A stretch of 64,000 bases of DNA from an alpha proteobacterium SCGC AAA288-E13 (GTDB lineage: Bacteria > Pseudomonadota > Alphaproteobacteria > Pelagibacterales > Pelagibacteraceae), in NCBI GenBank assembly GCA_000504605.1, contig AZHQ01000001.1, forward strand, positions 35,568 to 99,567. The letters are read 5' to 3'. The number at the start of each line of letters is the position of its first letter. The first letter of the stretch is position 1. Below are positions 36,044-45,139 of this stretch, in pieces. Made by a program: the position numbers and the translations under genes. The notes under the pieces are model-generated. The model saw nothing but the letters and a program-made list of their open reading frames with translations, did no database searches and had not been told where the DNA came from.

Positions 36044-37483
36044 ATGACTTCCAATATCATTAAGTTTGTTCATGGAAATCAAATTATACAAATTCATAGT
36101 CCAGATCCTAATGAAACTATACTTAATTATATTAGGACAAAACTAAGAAAAACAGGAACCAAGGAGGGTTGCTCAGAAGGAGGCTGTGGAGCATGCACAA
36201 TAGTATTAGGAGAGTTAAAAAAAGGTAAAATTATTTATAAGGCGATTAATGCATGTATCGCATTCGTTCCAACTTTAGCTGGCAAACAGCTTGTACTTGT
36301 AGAAGATTTAGTTTCTGAAGATGGATCTTTACATCCAGTACAGGAGGCAATGGTTAACTATCACGGTTCACAATGTGGATTCTGTACACCAGGATTTGTA
36401 ATGTCCTTATTTGCAATGTACAAAAACTATTCTTTTTATGAAGATAATGTTATCAAAGATTCGATTTCTGGTAATTTGTGCAGGTGCACAGGCTATCGAC
36501 CCATAATAGATGCCGCTAAAAGTTTAAATAAAATCAGCAAGTTTGACTTTTTCAAAAAAAATCAGCAGCTATTCATTTCTCTTTTAAAAAAAATAAAACG
36601 TGAAAATATTGTTATATCAAATAAAAATAAAAAGTATTTTGCACCCAGAAATGTAAATGAATTAATAAAAATTCTTAAGCAATATCCAAATTCTAAATTA
36701 TTAAGTGGAGGAACCGATGTTTCTTTAGTTGTTACCAAAGAGAGAAAAGAATTAGATTCTTTAATTTATATGAATTCAATCGATGAATTAAATTATATTA
36801 GAAAAAGCGATACTTACATTGAAGTAGGTGCCACAACACCTTTAATAGATTTTAAATCATTTATAAAAAAATATTTTCCAGATTTTGCGCAGATTCTTAA
36901 AAGATATGGTTCTACTCAAATTTTAAATGTTTCCACAATTGCAGGAAACATAGCAACAGCAAGTCCTATTGGCGACACTCTTCCACTTTTGTTGTCACTT
37001 GATTCACAAATAATTGTTAAAGATAAGAATAAAACCAAAATTTTACCTCTAAATGGGTTTTTCATTAACTATCGTAAAACAAAGCTTAAAAAGGGACAAT
37101 TTATCCATTCAATAAGAATTCCTTTACAATTAAAAAATATTTTTAAAGCTTACAAAATTTCAAAGAGAATTGATGATGATATCTCATCAGTTTGTGCCTC
37201 CTTTAATGTTGGACTTAAAAATAACAAAATAAAAAAAATAAGAGTTGCATACGGTGGAATGGCAAATGTCCCTAAAAGGGCTATAAATTGTGAAAAAATA
37301 CTCCTTAATTCCTCCCTATCGGATAGCATAATTAATAAGGCTAAAAAGTCCCTGGAAAAAGATTTCAAACCTATTACCGATGCTCGAGCTAGTCAGAAAT
37401 ATCGCATGGAAATTGCAAAAAACTTATTGGAAAAATGCTTTTTAGAAATTAAACAAAAAAAATTAATAAGAATAAATATTTAA
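36044..37483 (+). CDS. xdhA: Xanthine dehydrogenase small subunit (2Fe-2S and FAD)
   Basis: This 479-residue subunit has an N-terminal 2Fe-2S domain with GCSEGGCGACTIVLGE, a second 2Fe-2S domain with HGSQCGFCTPGF and NLCRCTGYRPI, and an FAD domain from about 195 with LLSGGTDVSLV and STIAGNIATASPIGD. It carries electrons from the molybdenum site to NAD+ or another acceptor. Length and order match the split bacterial form. It sits one base before xdhB in the purine operon. Confidence 0.95.
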   Translation: MTSNIIKFVHGNQIIQIHSPDPNETILNYIRTKLRKTGTKEGCSEGGCGACTIVLGELKKGKIIYKAINACIAFVPTLAGKQLVLVEDLVSEDGSLHPVQEAMVNYHGSQCGFCTPGFVMSLFAMYKNYSFYEDNVIKDSISGNLCRCTGYRPIIDAAKSLNKISKFDFFKKNQQLFISLLKKIKRENIVISNKNKKYFAPRNVNELIKILKQYPNSKLLSGGTDVSLVVTKERKELDSLIYMNSIDELNYIRKSDTYIEVGATTPLIDFKSFIKKYFPDFAQILKRYGSTQILNVSTIAGNIATASPIGDTLPLLLSLDSQIIVKDKNKTKILPLNGFFINYRKTKLKKGQFIHSIRIPLQLKNIFKAYKISKRIDDDISSVCASFNVGLKNNKIKKIRVAYGGMANVPKRAINCEKILLNSSLSDSIINKAKKSLEKDFKPITDARASQKYRMEIAKNLLEKCFLEIKQKKLIRINI

Positions 37484-37484
37484 A

Positions 37485-39782
37485 ATGAACAATGATTCTT
37501 TTGTTATGGAAAAAAGACCACATGAAAGTGGAGCTAAACATGTTAGCGGGTATGCTAACTACATAGATGATATAGTTGAGCCAGAAGGCACATTATATGG
37601 AGCAATTGGATATAGTAAAAAAGCACATGCAATCATAAAAAAATTGGATCTTCGAGAAGTAAGAAAGAGTGAAGGTGTGGTTTCTGTTGTGACCTCAGTA
37701 GATATTCCAGGACGTAATGATGTAGGTGCCGTTTATGATGGTGATCCAATTTTTCCAAAAAAAGCTGAATATTTTGGCCAACCACTGTACGCTGTAGTAG
37801 CTACGTCAACTGAACTTGCTAGAAAAGCTGTTCTGAAAGCTAAAATAACTTACAAAACTCTAAAACCAGTTATAGATATAAAAGAAGCTCTGAGAAAAAA
37901 ACTCTTTGTTTTAAAGGGAAGAAAAATCAAAAGAGGAAGTCCCTCAGAAAAAATTAGTAAAGCAAAAAACTATTTAAAAAATTCTTTTACATTAGGAAGC
38001 CAGGAACATTTTTCTCTCGAGGGTCAAATTGCATTTGCAATTCCACAAGAAGACAATGATTTTAAAGTTTATTCTAGTACTCAGCATCCAAGTGAAACGC
38101 AACAAATTATTGCAAAGATGCTTAATCAAAAAAATAATACCATTAATGTTGAAGTGAGAAGAATAGGAGGAGGTTTCGGGGGTAAAGAAACCCAAAGTTT
38201 TATTTTTGCTGCAATTTGCACCCTTTTATCGAAAAAAACAAAACTTCCAGTTAAACTTAGAATGGACCGTGATGACGACATTTTAATAACTGGTAAGCGA
38301 CATGATTTTTACGCAGATTATGAAGTAGGTTTTGATGATCGAGGGGTCATTGAAGGTGTAAAAATAAAACTTGCTTCAAGATGTGGAATATCCCCCGACT
38401 TGTCAGGTGCAATTAATTCTAGAGCGTTGTTTCATATTGATAATGCTTATTATCTTTCAGATGTTTCTGTCGAAAATTATCTATGTAAAACTAACACATC
38501 GTCCTCAACAGCATTTAGAGGATTTGGCGGAAATCAGGGTATGATGATAATAGAAAATATTGTCGACAATATTGCAAGGCATTTAAGAAAAGATCCTGCA
38601 GAAATAAGAAAAATAAATTTTTATCAAAAAAATAAAAAGAACATCACTCATTATGGCATGAAAATTAAAGATAATGTTATTAATGAAATTTTTAGAAAAT
38701 TGATTAAATCTTCAAATTATAAGAAGAGAAAATCAAACATAAGAAAATTTAATCTAAATAATAGATATCTTAAAAAAGGATTAGCAATTACTCCAGTAAA
38801 ATTTGGAATTTCATTTACCACAACACATCTTAATCAGGCAGGAGCCCTAGTACATATTTATTATGCTGATGGAAGTGTTAATGTATCTACTGGTGCAATT
38901 GAAATGGGGCAAGGTACCTATACAAAAATTGCTCAATTAGTTGCTAGTGAATTAGGCTTACCTTTTAATAAAATTAAAATTTCTTCTACTCGTACAGACA
39001 AGGTTCCAAATACATCTGCTTCTGCGGCAAGTTCAACTACAGATCTCAATGGAGCAGCAGCAATAAATGCAGTGAATAAAATAAAAGAAAATTTAGCTTT
39101 ATTTGTAAAACGAAAGTACAAATTGAAAAATGACAAGGCTATCTACAAAAACAGTATGGTTAAATTTAAAGGAAAAACTTTTTCATTTAACTCATTAATA
39201 AAAGAGGCTTATCTTAATAGGGTTTCATTGTCATCTTCAGGTTTTTACAAAACTCCAAAAATACATTTCAATAATAAAACTTTTCTTGGCAACCCTTTTC
39301 TTTACTTTTGCTATGGGTCTGCTGTTTCTGAAGTTTTAATTGATACTTTAACTGGTGAAAATAAAATTTTACGCGTTGATATACTTCATGATCATGGTAG
39401 AGCAATCAATCCTGCGATTGAAAAAGGGCAAATCGAAGGAGGGTTTGTCCAGGGTGCTGGATGGCTAACTATAGAAGAAGTCATTTGGAAATTAAACGGG
39501 GAACTCACTACGCATTCGCCTTCGACTTATAAAATACCAGCTGTAAATGATATGCCAGAAAAATTTAATGTAGCAATTTTTAAAAATTTAAATAAAGAAA
39601 ATGTGGTTAATAAGTCTAAGACAACAGGAGAGCCTCCATTAATGTTAGCAATGTCCGTTTTTTTTGCAATAAAGGATGCAATTGCTTCGGTAGGAAATTA
39701 TACAAAAATACCAGAACTTAATGCGCCGGCTACTCCAGAGGCAATTCTATTAAGTATAAAGGATTTGAAAAACAAATTATGA
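37485..39782 (+). CDS. xdhB: Xanthine dehydrogenase molybdopterin-binding subunit
   Basis: This 765-residue molybdenum subunit oxidises hypoxanthine and xanthine to urate. Cofactor and substrate motifs are present: QEHFSLEGQ, IGGGFGGKETQSF, STAFRGFGGNQGMM, EMGQGTYTKIAQ and the catalytic Glu in TTGEPPLMLAMS. The final maturation protein XdhC, usually encoded next to these subunits, is not in the window. Its end overlaps the guanine deaminase gene by four bases. Confidence 0.95.
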   Translation: MNNDSFVMEKRPHESGAKHVSGYANYIDDIVEPEGTLYGAIGYSKKAHAIIKKLDLREVRKSEGVVSVVTSVDIPGRNDVGAVYDGDPIFPKKAEYFGQPLYAVVATSTELARKAVLKAKITYKTLKPVIDIKEALRKKLFVLKGRKIKRGSPSEKISKAKNYLKNSFTLGSQEHFSLEGQIAFAIPQEDNDFKVYSSTQHPSETQQIIAKMLNQKNNTINVEVRRIGGGFGGKETQSFIFAAICTLLSKKTKLPVKLRMDRDDDILITGKRHDFYADYEVGFDDRGVIEGVKIKLASRCGISPDLSGAINSRALFHIDNAYYLSDVSVENYLCKTNTSSSTAFRGFGGNQGMMIIENIVDNIARHLRKDPAEIRKINFYQKNKKNITHYGMKIKDNVINEIFRKLIKSSNYKKRKSNIRKFNLNNRYLKKGLAITPVKFGISFTTTHLNQAGALVHIYYADGSVNVSTGAIEMGQGTYTKIAQLVASELGLPFNKIKISSTRTDKVPNTSASAASSTTDLNGAAAINAVNKIKENLALFVKRKYKLKNDKAIYKNSMVKFKGKTFSFNSLIKEAYLNRVSLSSSGFYKTPKIHFNNKTFLGNPFLYFCYGSAVSEVLIDTLTGENKILRVDILHDHGRAINPAIEKGQIEGGFVQGAGWLTIEEVIWKLNGELTTHSPSTYKIPAVNDMPEKFNVAIFKNLNKENVVNKSKTTGEPPLMLAMSVFFAIKDAIASVGNYTKIPELNAPATPEAILLSIKDLKNKL

Positions 39783-40243
39783 AAAATAAATTTATGCAAA
39801 GGGCAATAGAACTTTCAATCGAAAGTGTAAATATAGGTGGTGGACCTTTTGGAAGTGTTATTGTTAAGGAAAATAAAATTATTTCCGAAGGATCAAATGA
39901 AGTTACGTTGATCAACGATCCTACGGCTCACGGAGAAATTGTTGCTATACGTCAAGCTTGCAAAAGTTTAAATAATTTTGACCTTAGTAGTTGTGAATTG
40001 TATTCAACATGTGAGCCGTGTCCCATGTGTCTATCTGCAATTTATTGGGCTCGCATTGATAAAATATATTACGCGAACACAAGAGATGATGCTCAAAAGA
40101 TTGATTTTGACGATTCATTTATTTATTCAGAATTCCAAAAAAATATTAACAAAAGAAAAATTCCTATGGTCCAAATGATGAGAAATGAAGCTTTGAAAGC
40201 TTTTGAATTGTGGGATAAAAAAACAGACAAAGTTAAATATTAA
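39779..40243 (+). CDS. guaD: Guanine deaminase (cytidine-deaminase fold)
   Basis: This 154-residue zinc deaminase has the metal site in THGEIVAIRQA-like sequence (HGE) and CEPCPMCLSAIYWA, with YYANTRDDAQKIDFDD following, the pattern of Bacillus-type guanine deaminase. It turns guanine into xanthine, feeding xanthine dehydrogenase. It is translationally coupled to xdhB and directly precedes the urate hydroxylase gene. A tRNA adenosine deaminase is the main alternative, but the operon and the Asp-rich segment favour guanine. Confidence 0.9.
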   Translation: MKNKFMQRAIELSIESVNIGGGPFGSVIVKENKIISEGSNEVTLINDPTAHGEIVAIRQACKSLNNFDLSSCELYSTCEPCPMCLSAIYWARIDKIYYANTRDDAQKIDFDDSFIYSEFQKNINKRKIPMVQMMRNEALKAFELWDKKTDKVKY

Positions 40244-41083
40244 ATGGAATTTTTACCCTATATCTATAAATGGATCGAAGTTTTATTACGATGGTCGCAT
40301 GTATTATTTGCAATTCTTTGGGTAGGTAATAGTTTTTTATTTAATTATTTAGATAATAAATTAGAAAAGAATACAACAAGCGAGGCAGTGAATGCAGATG
40401 GCATCTTGCAGCATAGCGGTTGGTTTTACCGCGTAGAAAGACTTAATGTTGCACCCGAAAAATTCTCTAAAAATTTAATTATATTTAAATGGCAAAGCTA
40501 CCTTACTTTTATTACTGGAATGCTATTATTGATAATTATTTATTATGCCAATGCAAAAATTTTAATGATAGATAAAAGAGTAAATGAAAATATTACTCCT
40601 TTAATGGGAATAACGATTTCGATTTTTTCTATAATAGGATCTTGGTTAATTTACGATCTTATCTGTAAATCTAAACTGATAAATAAGAAAATAATTTTTC
40701 CAGTAGTGCTACTCATTATTGGAGCTGTTATTTCATTTTGTTTGACAAAAATTTTTGGGTCAAGATTTGCATTTTTGTCGGTTGGCGTTATTTTAGGTTG
40801 TATAATGTTTTTCAATGTATTTTTTGTTATTATACCGAATGGTAAAAACATTACTTCTTCAGCTTTAAATAAAGAAAAGTTTGATTTAAATTTATCAATT
40901 AGCGCTAAAACACGTAGCGTGCATAATAATATCATCACTTTTTTGGTTCTTTTTGTTATGCTGAGCGGGCACGCTTCGTTTATTTGGATAAGCCAGTACA
41001 ATTGGATTATATTATTGTTGTTGGCTATTATTTTAGGATTTATCCGTCACTTTTTTAACCTACGAGCAAAAGAAAAAATTTAA
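40244..41083 (+). CDS. Membrane urate hydroxylase (PuuD-like) without cytochrome c domain
   Basis: This 279-residue protein has about eight hydrophobic helices. It opens WIEVLLRWSHVLFAILWVGNSFLF, continues with HSGWFYRVERLN and ends with a helix and the basic FNLRAKEKI. It matches the membrane domain of PuuD, which hydroxylates urate to 5-hydroxyisourate. PuuD proteins such as that of Agrobacterium carry a C-terminal cytochrome c with C-x-x-C-H; none occurs here. The operon with xdhAB and guaD, and uraH upstream, supports the urate role. Electron acceptor unknown. Confidence 0.85.
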   Translation: MEFLPYIYKWIEVLLRWSHVLFAILWVGNSFLFNYLDNKLEKNTTSEAVNADGILQHSGWFYRVERLNVAPEKFSKNLIIFKWQSYLTFITGMLLLIIIYYANAKILMIDKRVNENITPLMGITISIFSIIGSWLIYDLICKSKLINKKIIFPVVLLIIGAVISFCLTKIFGSRFAFLSVGVILGCIMFFNVFFVIIPNGKNITSSALNKEKFDLNLSISAKTRSVHNNIITFLVLFVMLSGHASFIWISQYNWIILLLLAIILGFIRHFFNLRAKEKI

Positions 41084-41370
41084 ACACCTTCTACAATTTG
41101 TAAGTTTCTCTCCGTTGAACTTTTGGCCAAACTCCAAGCTTTCTGATATTCTTTCGAATTATAGCATTTTTCTGCAGCATCATAGGTTGGAAATTCCCAA
41201 ATTACAGTTCTTGGAAAATCATTCCCTTCAAGACATTTATATTTTCCTCCTCTAACAAGTGGATTCCCGCCGTGACTTTTTATTGTCCCAGTTGCTTTTG
41301 CAGCATAGTTTCCAAGATTATCTTTATTTTCTATTTTTTTATAAGTTGCTAACCAATAACCTTTTGGCAT
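41080..41370 (-). CDS. DUF1330 family protein
   Basis: This 96-residue protein starts MPKGYWLATYKKIENKD and has GNPLVRGGKYKCLEG and RTVIWEFPTYDAAEKCYNS, the dimeric ferredoxin-like DUF1330 pattern. The biochemical function is unknown. It is a single gene opposing the purine operon, overlapping the PuuD-like gene by four bases. A good ribosome site (AGGAGA) precedes its ATG. Confidence 0.88.
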   Translation of the reverse strand: MPKGYWLATYKKIENKDNLGNYAAKATGTIKSHGGNPLVRGGKYKCLEGNDFPRTVIWEFPTYDAAEKCYNSKEYQKAWSLAKSSTERNLQIVEGV

Positions 41371-41422
41371 AAATTTTCTCCTTTTTAATTAAGTTATTTT
41401 TAATTATGATAGCAGAATTGAT

Positions 41423-41947
41423 ATGTCAGAAAAATTAATTGTTTCCTGGGATGAATATAACAAGACTGTAGAAAAACTGGCTATCATGGTTCATGATAGT
41501 AGTTATAAACCTACTTTGCTTGTAGGAATAATGCGCGGCGGTGCTCCGATGATTGATCTTTTAAGTAGAGTTTTTAAATTAAAATGTTCGTATCTCGCAG
41601 TTGAGAGCTATAGTGGAAAAGGCATTGAAGACGAACAAGGAAACATAGTATTTTCAAGAGAAATGAGTTCGATTGCACAAAACATGGGTGGTAGAATACT
41701 GTTGTGTGATGATCTTTCAGATACAGGAATTACTCTAAATAAAAGCGTAGATTGGTTAAGAAAATATGAACCAATAAAAGGTAAAATCGAAGATATAAAA
41801 ACGGCAACTTTATGGAAAAAAAAGAAATCAACTTTTGAGCCAGATTTTTGTGCAGTGAGACTTAAAGACAATCCTTGGATAGTTCAACCCTTCGAGCGTT
41901 ATGAAGAAATTAGGATTGAAGATATAAAAAAGAAACACAACAAATAA
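41423..41947 (+). CDS. Purine phosphoribosyltransferase
   Basis: This 174-residue type I phosphoribosyltransferase has the PRPP motif LLCDDLSDTGITL, a PPi loop in LLVGIMRGGAP and WIVQPFERYEE near the end. It resembles xanthine-guanine or hypoxanthine phosphoribosyltransferases and would salvage the bases imported by the neighbouring NCS2 permease. The exact base cannot be fixed from motifs. A strong terminator overlaps its stop codon. Confidence 0.88.
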   Translation: MSEKLIVSWDEYNKTVEKLAIMVHDSSYKPTLLVGIMRGGAPMIDLLSRVFKLKCSYLAVESYSGKGIEDEQGNIVFSREMSSIAQNMGGRILLCDDLSDTGITLNKSVDWLRKYEPIKGKIEDIKTATLWKKKKSTFEPDFCAVRLKDNPWIVQPFERYEEIRIEDIKKKHNK

Positions 41948-41979
41948 AAAAAGGGCCAGAATAAATCCGGCCCTTTTTT
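41946..41979. terminator. Bidirectional rho-independent terminator
   Basis: Seven A, then GGGCC, an 11-base loop, GGCCC and six T form a stem of about 11 bp. It lies between the convergent phosphoribosyltransferase and NCS2 permease genes and reads as a terminator on both strands. It is the clearest terminator in the window. Confidence 0.88.
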
Positions 41980-41995
41980 ATAAATATTTAAACTC

Positions 41996-43282
41996 TTAGA
42001 CTGTAAAACTTATAACACTTAAAACAGCAACCACCCAAATAGCAGGTGATACTCCCTCAACTTTTCCGCTAAGAATTTTAATTAACGCATACGTAATAAA
42101 TGCTAAAGCAATCCCGTTTGATATAGAATAGGTTAATGGCATTGCAATCATAGCTAAAACTGCAGGCGCTGCCTCTGAAATGTCATCCCACTCTATGTCT
42201 ACAATGTTTCTTACGAAAAGAACTGCAACATATATAAGTGCTGCACCATCTATTTCTTTTGGCAAACTTGTTGCAAGCGGAGCAAAGAACAAACATGCTA
42301 AGAAACATATTCCAATTACGATGGAAGTCATTCCTGTTCGTCCTCCTGCTTTTACGCCAGCTCCAGATTCAACATATGAAGTCACCGTTGAAGTGCCCAT
42401 CAAGGCGCCCGCAACAGTACCTACAGAATCAGCAAGCATTGCTTTTTCAATGTCTTTCACTTTGCCTTTACTATCAATTTTTCCAGCAACGTTAGCAACC
42501 GAAGTAAGCGTTCCTGCTGTATCAAAAAAGTCGACAAAGAATAGTGTAAACACGACAGTAGCCATTGATGCTGACAAAGCTGCTCCTAGGTCAAATTGAA
42601 ATAAATGCGTCATTGGTGGAACTGAACCAACTATCCCTTTAAATTCTGCAAGACCAAATATCCAAGCGATTGCACTGAAACCAATAATACCAATAATGAT
42701 ATTACCTTTGATTTTAAGTTTTTCTAACACAATCATAACTACAAATGCTAGGCCAGCTAGTAAGACAATTGGACTTTTTAAATTTCCGAGCGTAACTAAA
42801 GTCACAGGGTGATCAGCAACGACGCCCATTATTTCTAATCCAATAATGGCTAAGAACAAACCAATACCCGCTCCGATGCCAAGTTTTAAACTTTTTGGAA
42901 TCGAATTAATAATCCAAGATCTTATTGGTGTTAACGAAATTATTAAAAAGAGTATACCTGCAACTAGCACAGCTCCTAAAGCTTCTGCTGGAGTATGATT
43001 CATACCGAGACACACGCCGTATGCAACAAAAGCGTTCAGGCCCATTCCGGGCGCCAAGCCTATCGGCCACGTCTTGCCATAGAAGCCCATTATAAAACAG
43101 GCAACAGCTATTGATAGAATTGTAGCGGTAAAAACTCCACCGAAGTCGAAGCCTCCGTCCGCCAAGATGATCGGATTAAGAAACATTATATATGCCATCG
43201 TCAAGAAGGTCGTTACTCCTGCAATGCACTCTGTTTGAAAATCCGTCTTATGTTTTTTGTATTCGAAATATTTATCTAACAT
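41996..43282 (-). CDS. NCS2 family purine permease (AzgA-like)
   Basis: ATG at 43282, with AGGAGG seven bases upstream, gives 428 residues; the frame extends seven codons further to a TTG. TECIAGVTTFLTMAYIMFLNP, APGMGLNAFVAYGVC, FFDTAGTLTSVA and SVGTVAGALMGTSTVTSYVE place it in the AzgA/PbuG guanine-hypoxanthine branch of NCS2. Fourteen helices are expected. It would supply purine bases to the adjacent phosphoribosyltransferase and to guanine deaminase/xanthine dehydrogenase. I found no purine riboswitch in the 139 bases upstream. Confidence 0.92.
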   Translation of the reverse strand: MLDKYFEYKKHKTDFQTECIAGVTTFLTMAYIMFLNPIILADGGFDFGGVFTATILSIAVACFIMGFYGKTWPIGLAPGMGLNAFVAYGVCLGMNHTPAEALGAVLVAGILFLIISLTPIRSWIINSIPKSLKLGIGAGIGLFLAIIGLEIMGVVADHPVTLVTLGNLKSPIVLLAGLAFVVMIVLEKLKIKGNIIIGIIGFSAIAWIFGLAEFKGIVGSVPPMTHLFQFDLGAALSASMATVVFTLFFVDFFDTAGTLTSVANVAGKIDSKGKVKDIEKAMLADSVGTVAGALMGTSTVTSYVESGAGVKAGGRTGMTSIVIGICFLACLFFAPLATSLPKEIDGAALIYVAVLFVRNIVDIEWDDISEAAPAVLAMIAMPLTYSISNGIALAFITYALIKILSGKVEGVSPAIWVVAVLSVISFTV

Positions 43283-43421
43283 CGAACCTCCTAATGACGG
43301 CAAACTAATTGATTCTTAGGATAAAATCTTTAACTAATTTGTTGGATATTAAATAAAATACAACCTGCAAGCTCTACATTTGTTTGTAAAACATTGTGAT
43401 ATTCTATGTTAAGTTGAAATT

Positions 43422-43724
43422 ATGAAAAAATTATTATTATTAAGTTTTGTATCGATAATTCTTTTTATAGTCAGTTGCCAAACAATTGATAAAAAAACTG
43501 AAGAAATAATTAAGAAAGAAAACGAAAAACTAAGCAAATTTATTGGCCAGCCTGAAAGTGAACTTAAAATTGTTATGGGGAATCCTGATAATGAAATTAA
43601 AAATGACAAAGGTATGAGATTTTTAATTTACAAATCAAAAAAATATACAATTAAGTGTGAAAGAAAATTTGAGGTTGATGAGAGAAGAATGGTAATTGGA
43701 TTTTCCTCTAAGGGTTGCTTTTAA
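43422..43724 (+). CDS. Small lipoprotein of unknown function
   Basis: This 100-residue protein begins with a lipoprotein signal ending in LFIVSCQT (lipidated Cys at about 19). A Lys/Glu-rich helix (about 25-42) leads into a small domain with GQPESELKIVMGNPD and CERKFEVDERRMVIGFSSKGC. The two later Cys could form a disulfide. The G-x-P-E-S-E-L-x-x-x-M-G-x-P pattern recalls SmpA/BamE-fold lipoproteins, but I would not name it. The AlgH-family gene follows after 16 bases. Confidence 0.75.
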   Translation: MKKLLLLSFVSIILFIVSCQTIDKKTEEIIKKENEKLSKFIGQPESELKIVMGNPDNEIKNDKGMRFLIYKSKKYTIKCERKFEVDERRMVIGFSSKGCF

Positions 43725-43740
43725 TAATTAATTTTTTAGT

Positions 43741-44388
43741 ATGAGATCAAATATAAAGTTATTATTTTGGTTTGCTGTAATACAAATATTGTCTTTTCAT
43801 TTTAACTTTACTACCTTGGCAGAGGCCCCCAAAAATTACTTAAAAGGAAAATTCTATACAAGTGTTAAAGATCATTTTTTAGTTGCAACAGAAAAAATGA
43901 CAGACAACCGCTTCAAAAAAACGATAATTGTTATGTTAGATAACGATAAAGAAGGTGCTTGGGGGCTTGTTGTCAATAAGCCAATAGGCAAAGTACCACT
44001 TAATTTATTGATAAATACTTCGCAAAAACTCAAAAATGAAAAAAAAGAATTATATAATGTGGAGATCCCGATATTTTGGGGTGGACCAGTTAATGAAGAA
44101 CAAATGTATATTTTACATTCAAAAGAATACAAAAATCAAACTACAGAAAGTTACAAAGATTTTTCAATAACCAGAGATTACAAAATTTTGTTTGATATAG
44201 CTGAAAATAAAGCACCCAAAAAATATTTAGTTATTCTTGGATATTCGGGATGGGGCGATGGTCAACTAGAAGGTGAAATGGAGGTAGATCATTGGATCTT
44301 ATCAGAACTTGATCCCAAAATAATTTTCGAAAAAGAACCAACTAACAAATGGTTAAAAGCATATGAGAATAGCTTTATTCGTTTATGA
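43741..44388 (+). CDS. YqgE/AlgH (UPF0301) family protein with N-terminal signal sequence
   Basis: The domain from about residue 33 has the AlgH signature: YLKGKF, DNRFKKTIIVMLDNDKEGAW, GLVVNKPIG, FWGGPVNEEQMYILH and LGYSGWGDGQLEGEM. Known family members are cytoplasmic and of unclear function. Here about 31 extra residues precede the domain: basic MRSNIK, a hydrophobic stretch to about residue 24, and a TLAEA end that looks like a signal peptidase site. A TTG within this region could give a shorter cytoplasmic product. It follows a lipoprotein gene. Confidence 0.88.
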   Translation: MRSNIKLLFWFAVIQILSFHFNFTTLAEAPKNYLKGKFYTSVKDHFLVATEKMTDNRFKKTIIVMLDNDKEGAWGLVVNKPIGKVPLNLLINTSQKLKNEKKELYNVEIPIFWGGPVNEEQMYILHSKEYKNQTTESYKDFSITRDYKILFDIAENKAPKKYLVILGYSGWGDGQLEGEMEVDHWILSELDPKIIFEKEPTNKWLKAYENSFIRL

Positions 44389-44399
44389 AAATTTTCAAA

Positions 44400-44471
44400 T
44401 GATCCCGGCAGGAATCGAACCTGCATCTGATCCTTAGGAGGGATCCGTTATATCCATTTAACTACGGGACC
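44400..44471 (-). tRNA. tRNA-Arg (anticodon CCT)
   Basis: The minus strand folds as a full cloverleaf: acceptor GGTCCCG/CGGGATC with discriminator A, D stem GTTA/TAAC, anticodon stem GATCC/GGATC with loop CTCCTAA, and T stem GCAGG/CCTGC with loop TTCGATT. The anticodon CCT (44436-44438) reads AGG codons. The CCA end is not encoded. It lies between the AlgH-family gene and nnrE on the opposite strand. Confidence 0.95.
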
Positions 44472-44506
44472 ATAATAAAATTTAGCATTTTTAATCCAGA
44501 ATTTAA

Positions 44507-45139
44507 ATGAAATTTAAAAAAATCTTATCAATCAAAGATATTAAAAAATTGGAAATTCAAGAATTTAAAAAAAGAGGCAATTCTTTTTCTCTAATGAAAA
44601 GTGCAGGAACAGCTGCTGCAAAAGTCATATTAAAGTTAATAAAAAAACAACCAATAATTGTTGTTTGTGGTCCAGGAAATAATGGTGGTGATGGATTTAT
44701 CTTGGCAGAGTATTTTAGAAAAAAAGATCACGAGATTGATGTATTCTGCCTACACAAAAAAAATTACAAAGGTGATGCATTAAAGGCATTAAATCAGTTA
44801 CACATCAAAAGAAAAAGTATTTTAGATCTAAAAATAAAAAAAAAATCAATTGTAATCGATTGTTTATTTGGGACTGGAATTAGTAGAAAGATTTCTGGTT
44901 TTTTTAGAAAAGTAATATTTAAGATTAATAAATCTAAACAAAAAACTATTTCAATTGATATACCTTCAGGAGTACATGGAGATACGGGAAAAATTTTTGG
45001 TTGTGCGATTAAAGCCAATGAAACATTAGCTCTTCATGCAAAAAAAATTGGTCACACCCTATATCCTGGTAAAACTTATTGTGGCAAGATTATTATTGTA
45101 GATATAGGAATATCTAAAAAATTTAACAATTATATTTAA
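44507..45139 (+). CDS. nnrE: NAD(P)H-hydrate epimerase (YjeF N-terminal domain only)
   Basis: This 210-residue Rossmann-like protein has VVCGPGNNGGDGFILAEY, VIDCLFGTGIS and SIDIPSGVHGDTG, the YjeF_N pattern. It interconverts R and S forms of hydrated NAD(P)H so that the dehydratase can repair them. In most bacteria it is fused to the NnrD dehydratase; here the frame stops after the first domain and no NnrD follows, so the repair partner must be elsewhere or missing. Confidence 0.9.
   Translation: MKFKKILSIKDIKKLEIQEFKKRGNSFSLMKSAGTAAAKVILKLIKKQPIIVVCGPGNNGGDGFILAEYFRKKDHEIDVFCLHKKNYKGDALKALNQLHIKRKSILDLKIKKKSIVIDCLFGTGISRKISGFFRKVIFKINKSKQKTISIDIPSGVHGDTGKIFGCAIKANETLALHAKKIGHTLYPGKTYCGKIIIVDIGISKKFNNYI

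Noticed and set aside
42180..42599. Plus-strand frame opposite the NCS2 permease
   Set aside because: It is antisense to conserved transmembrane sequence and has no homologous features.
43283..43421. Purine riboswitch before the NCS2 permease
   Set aside because: I could not find the paired loops and conserved core; only a strong ribosome site is evident.
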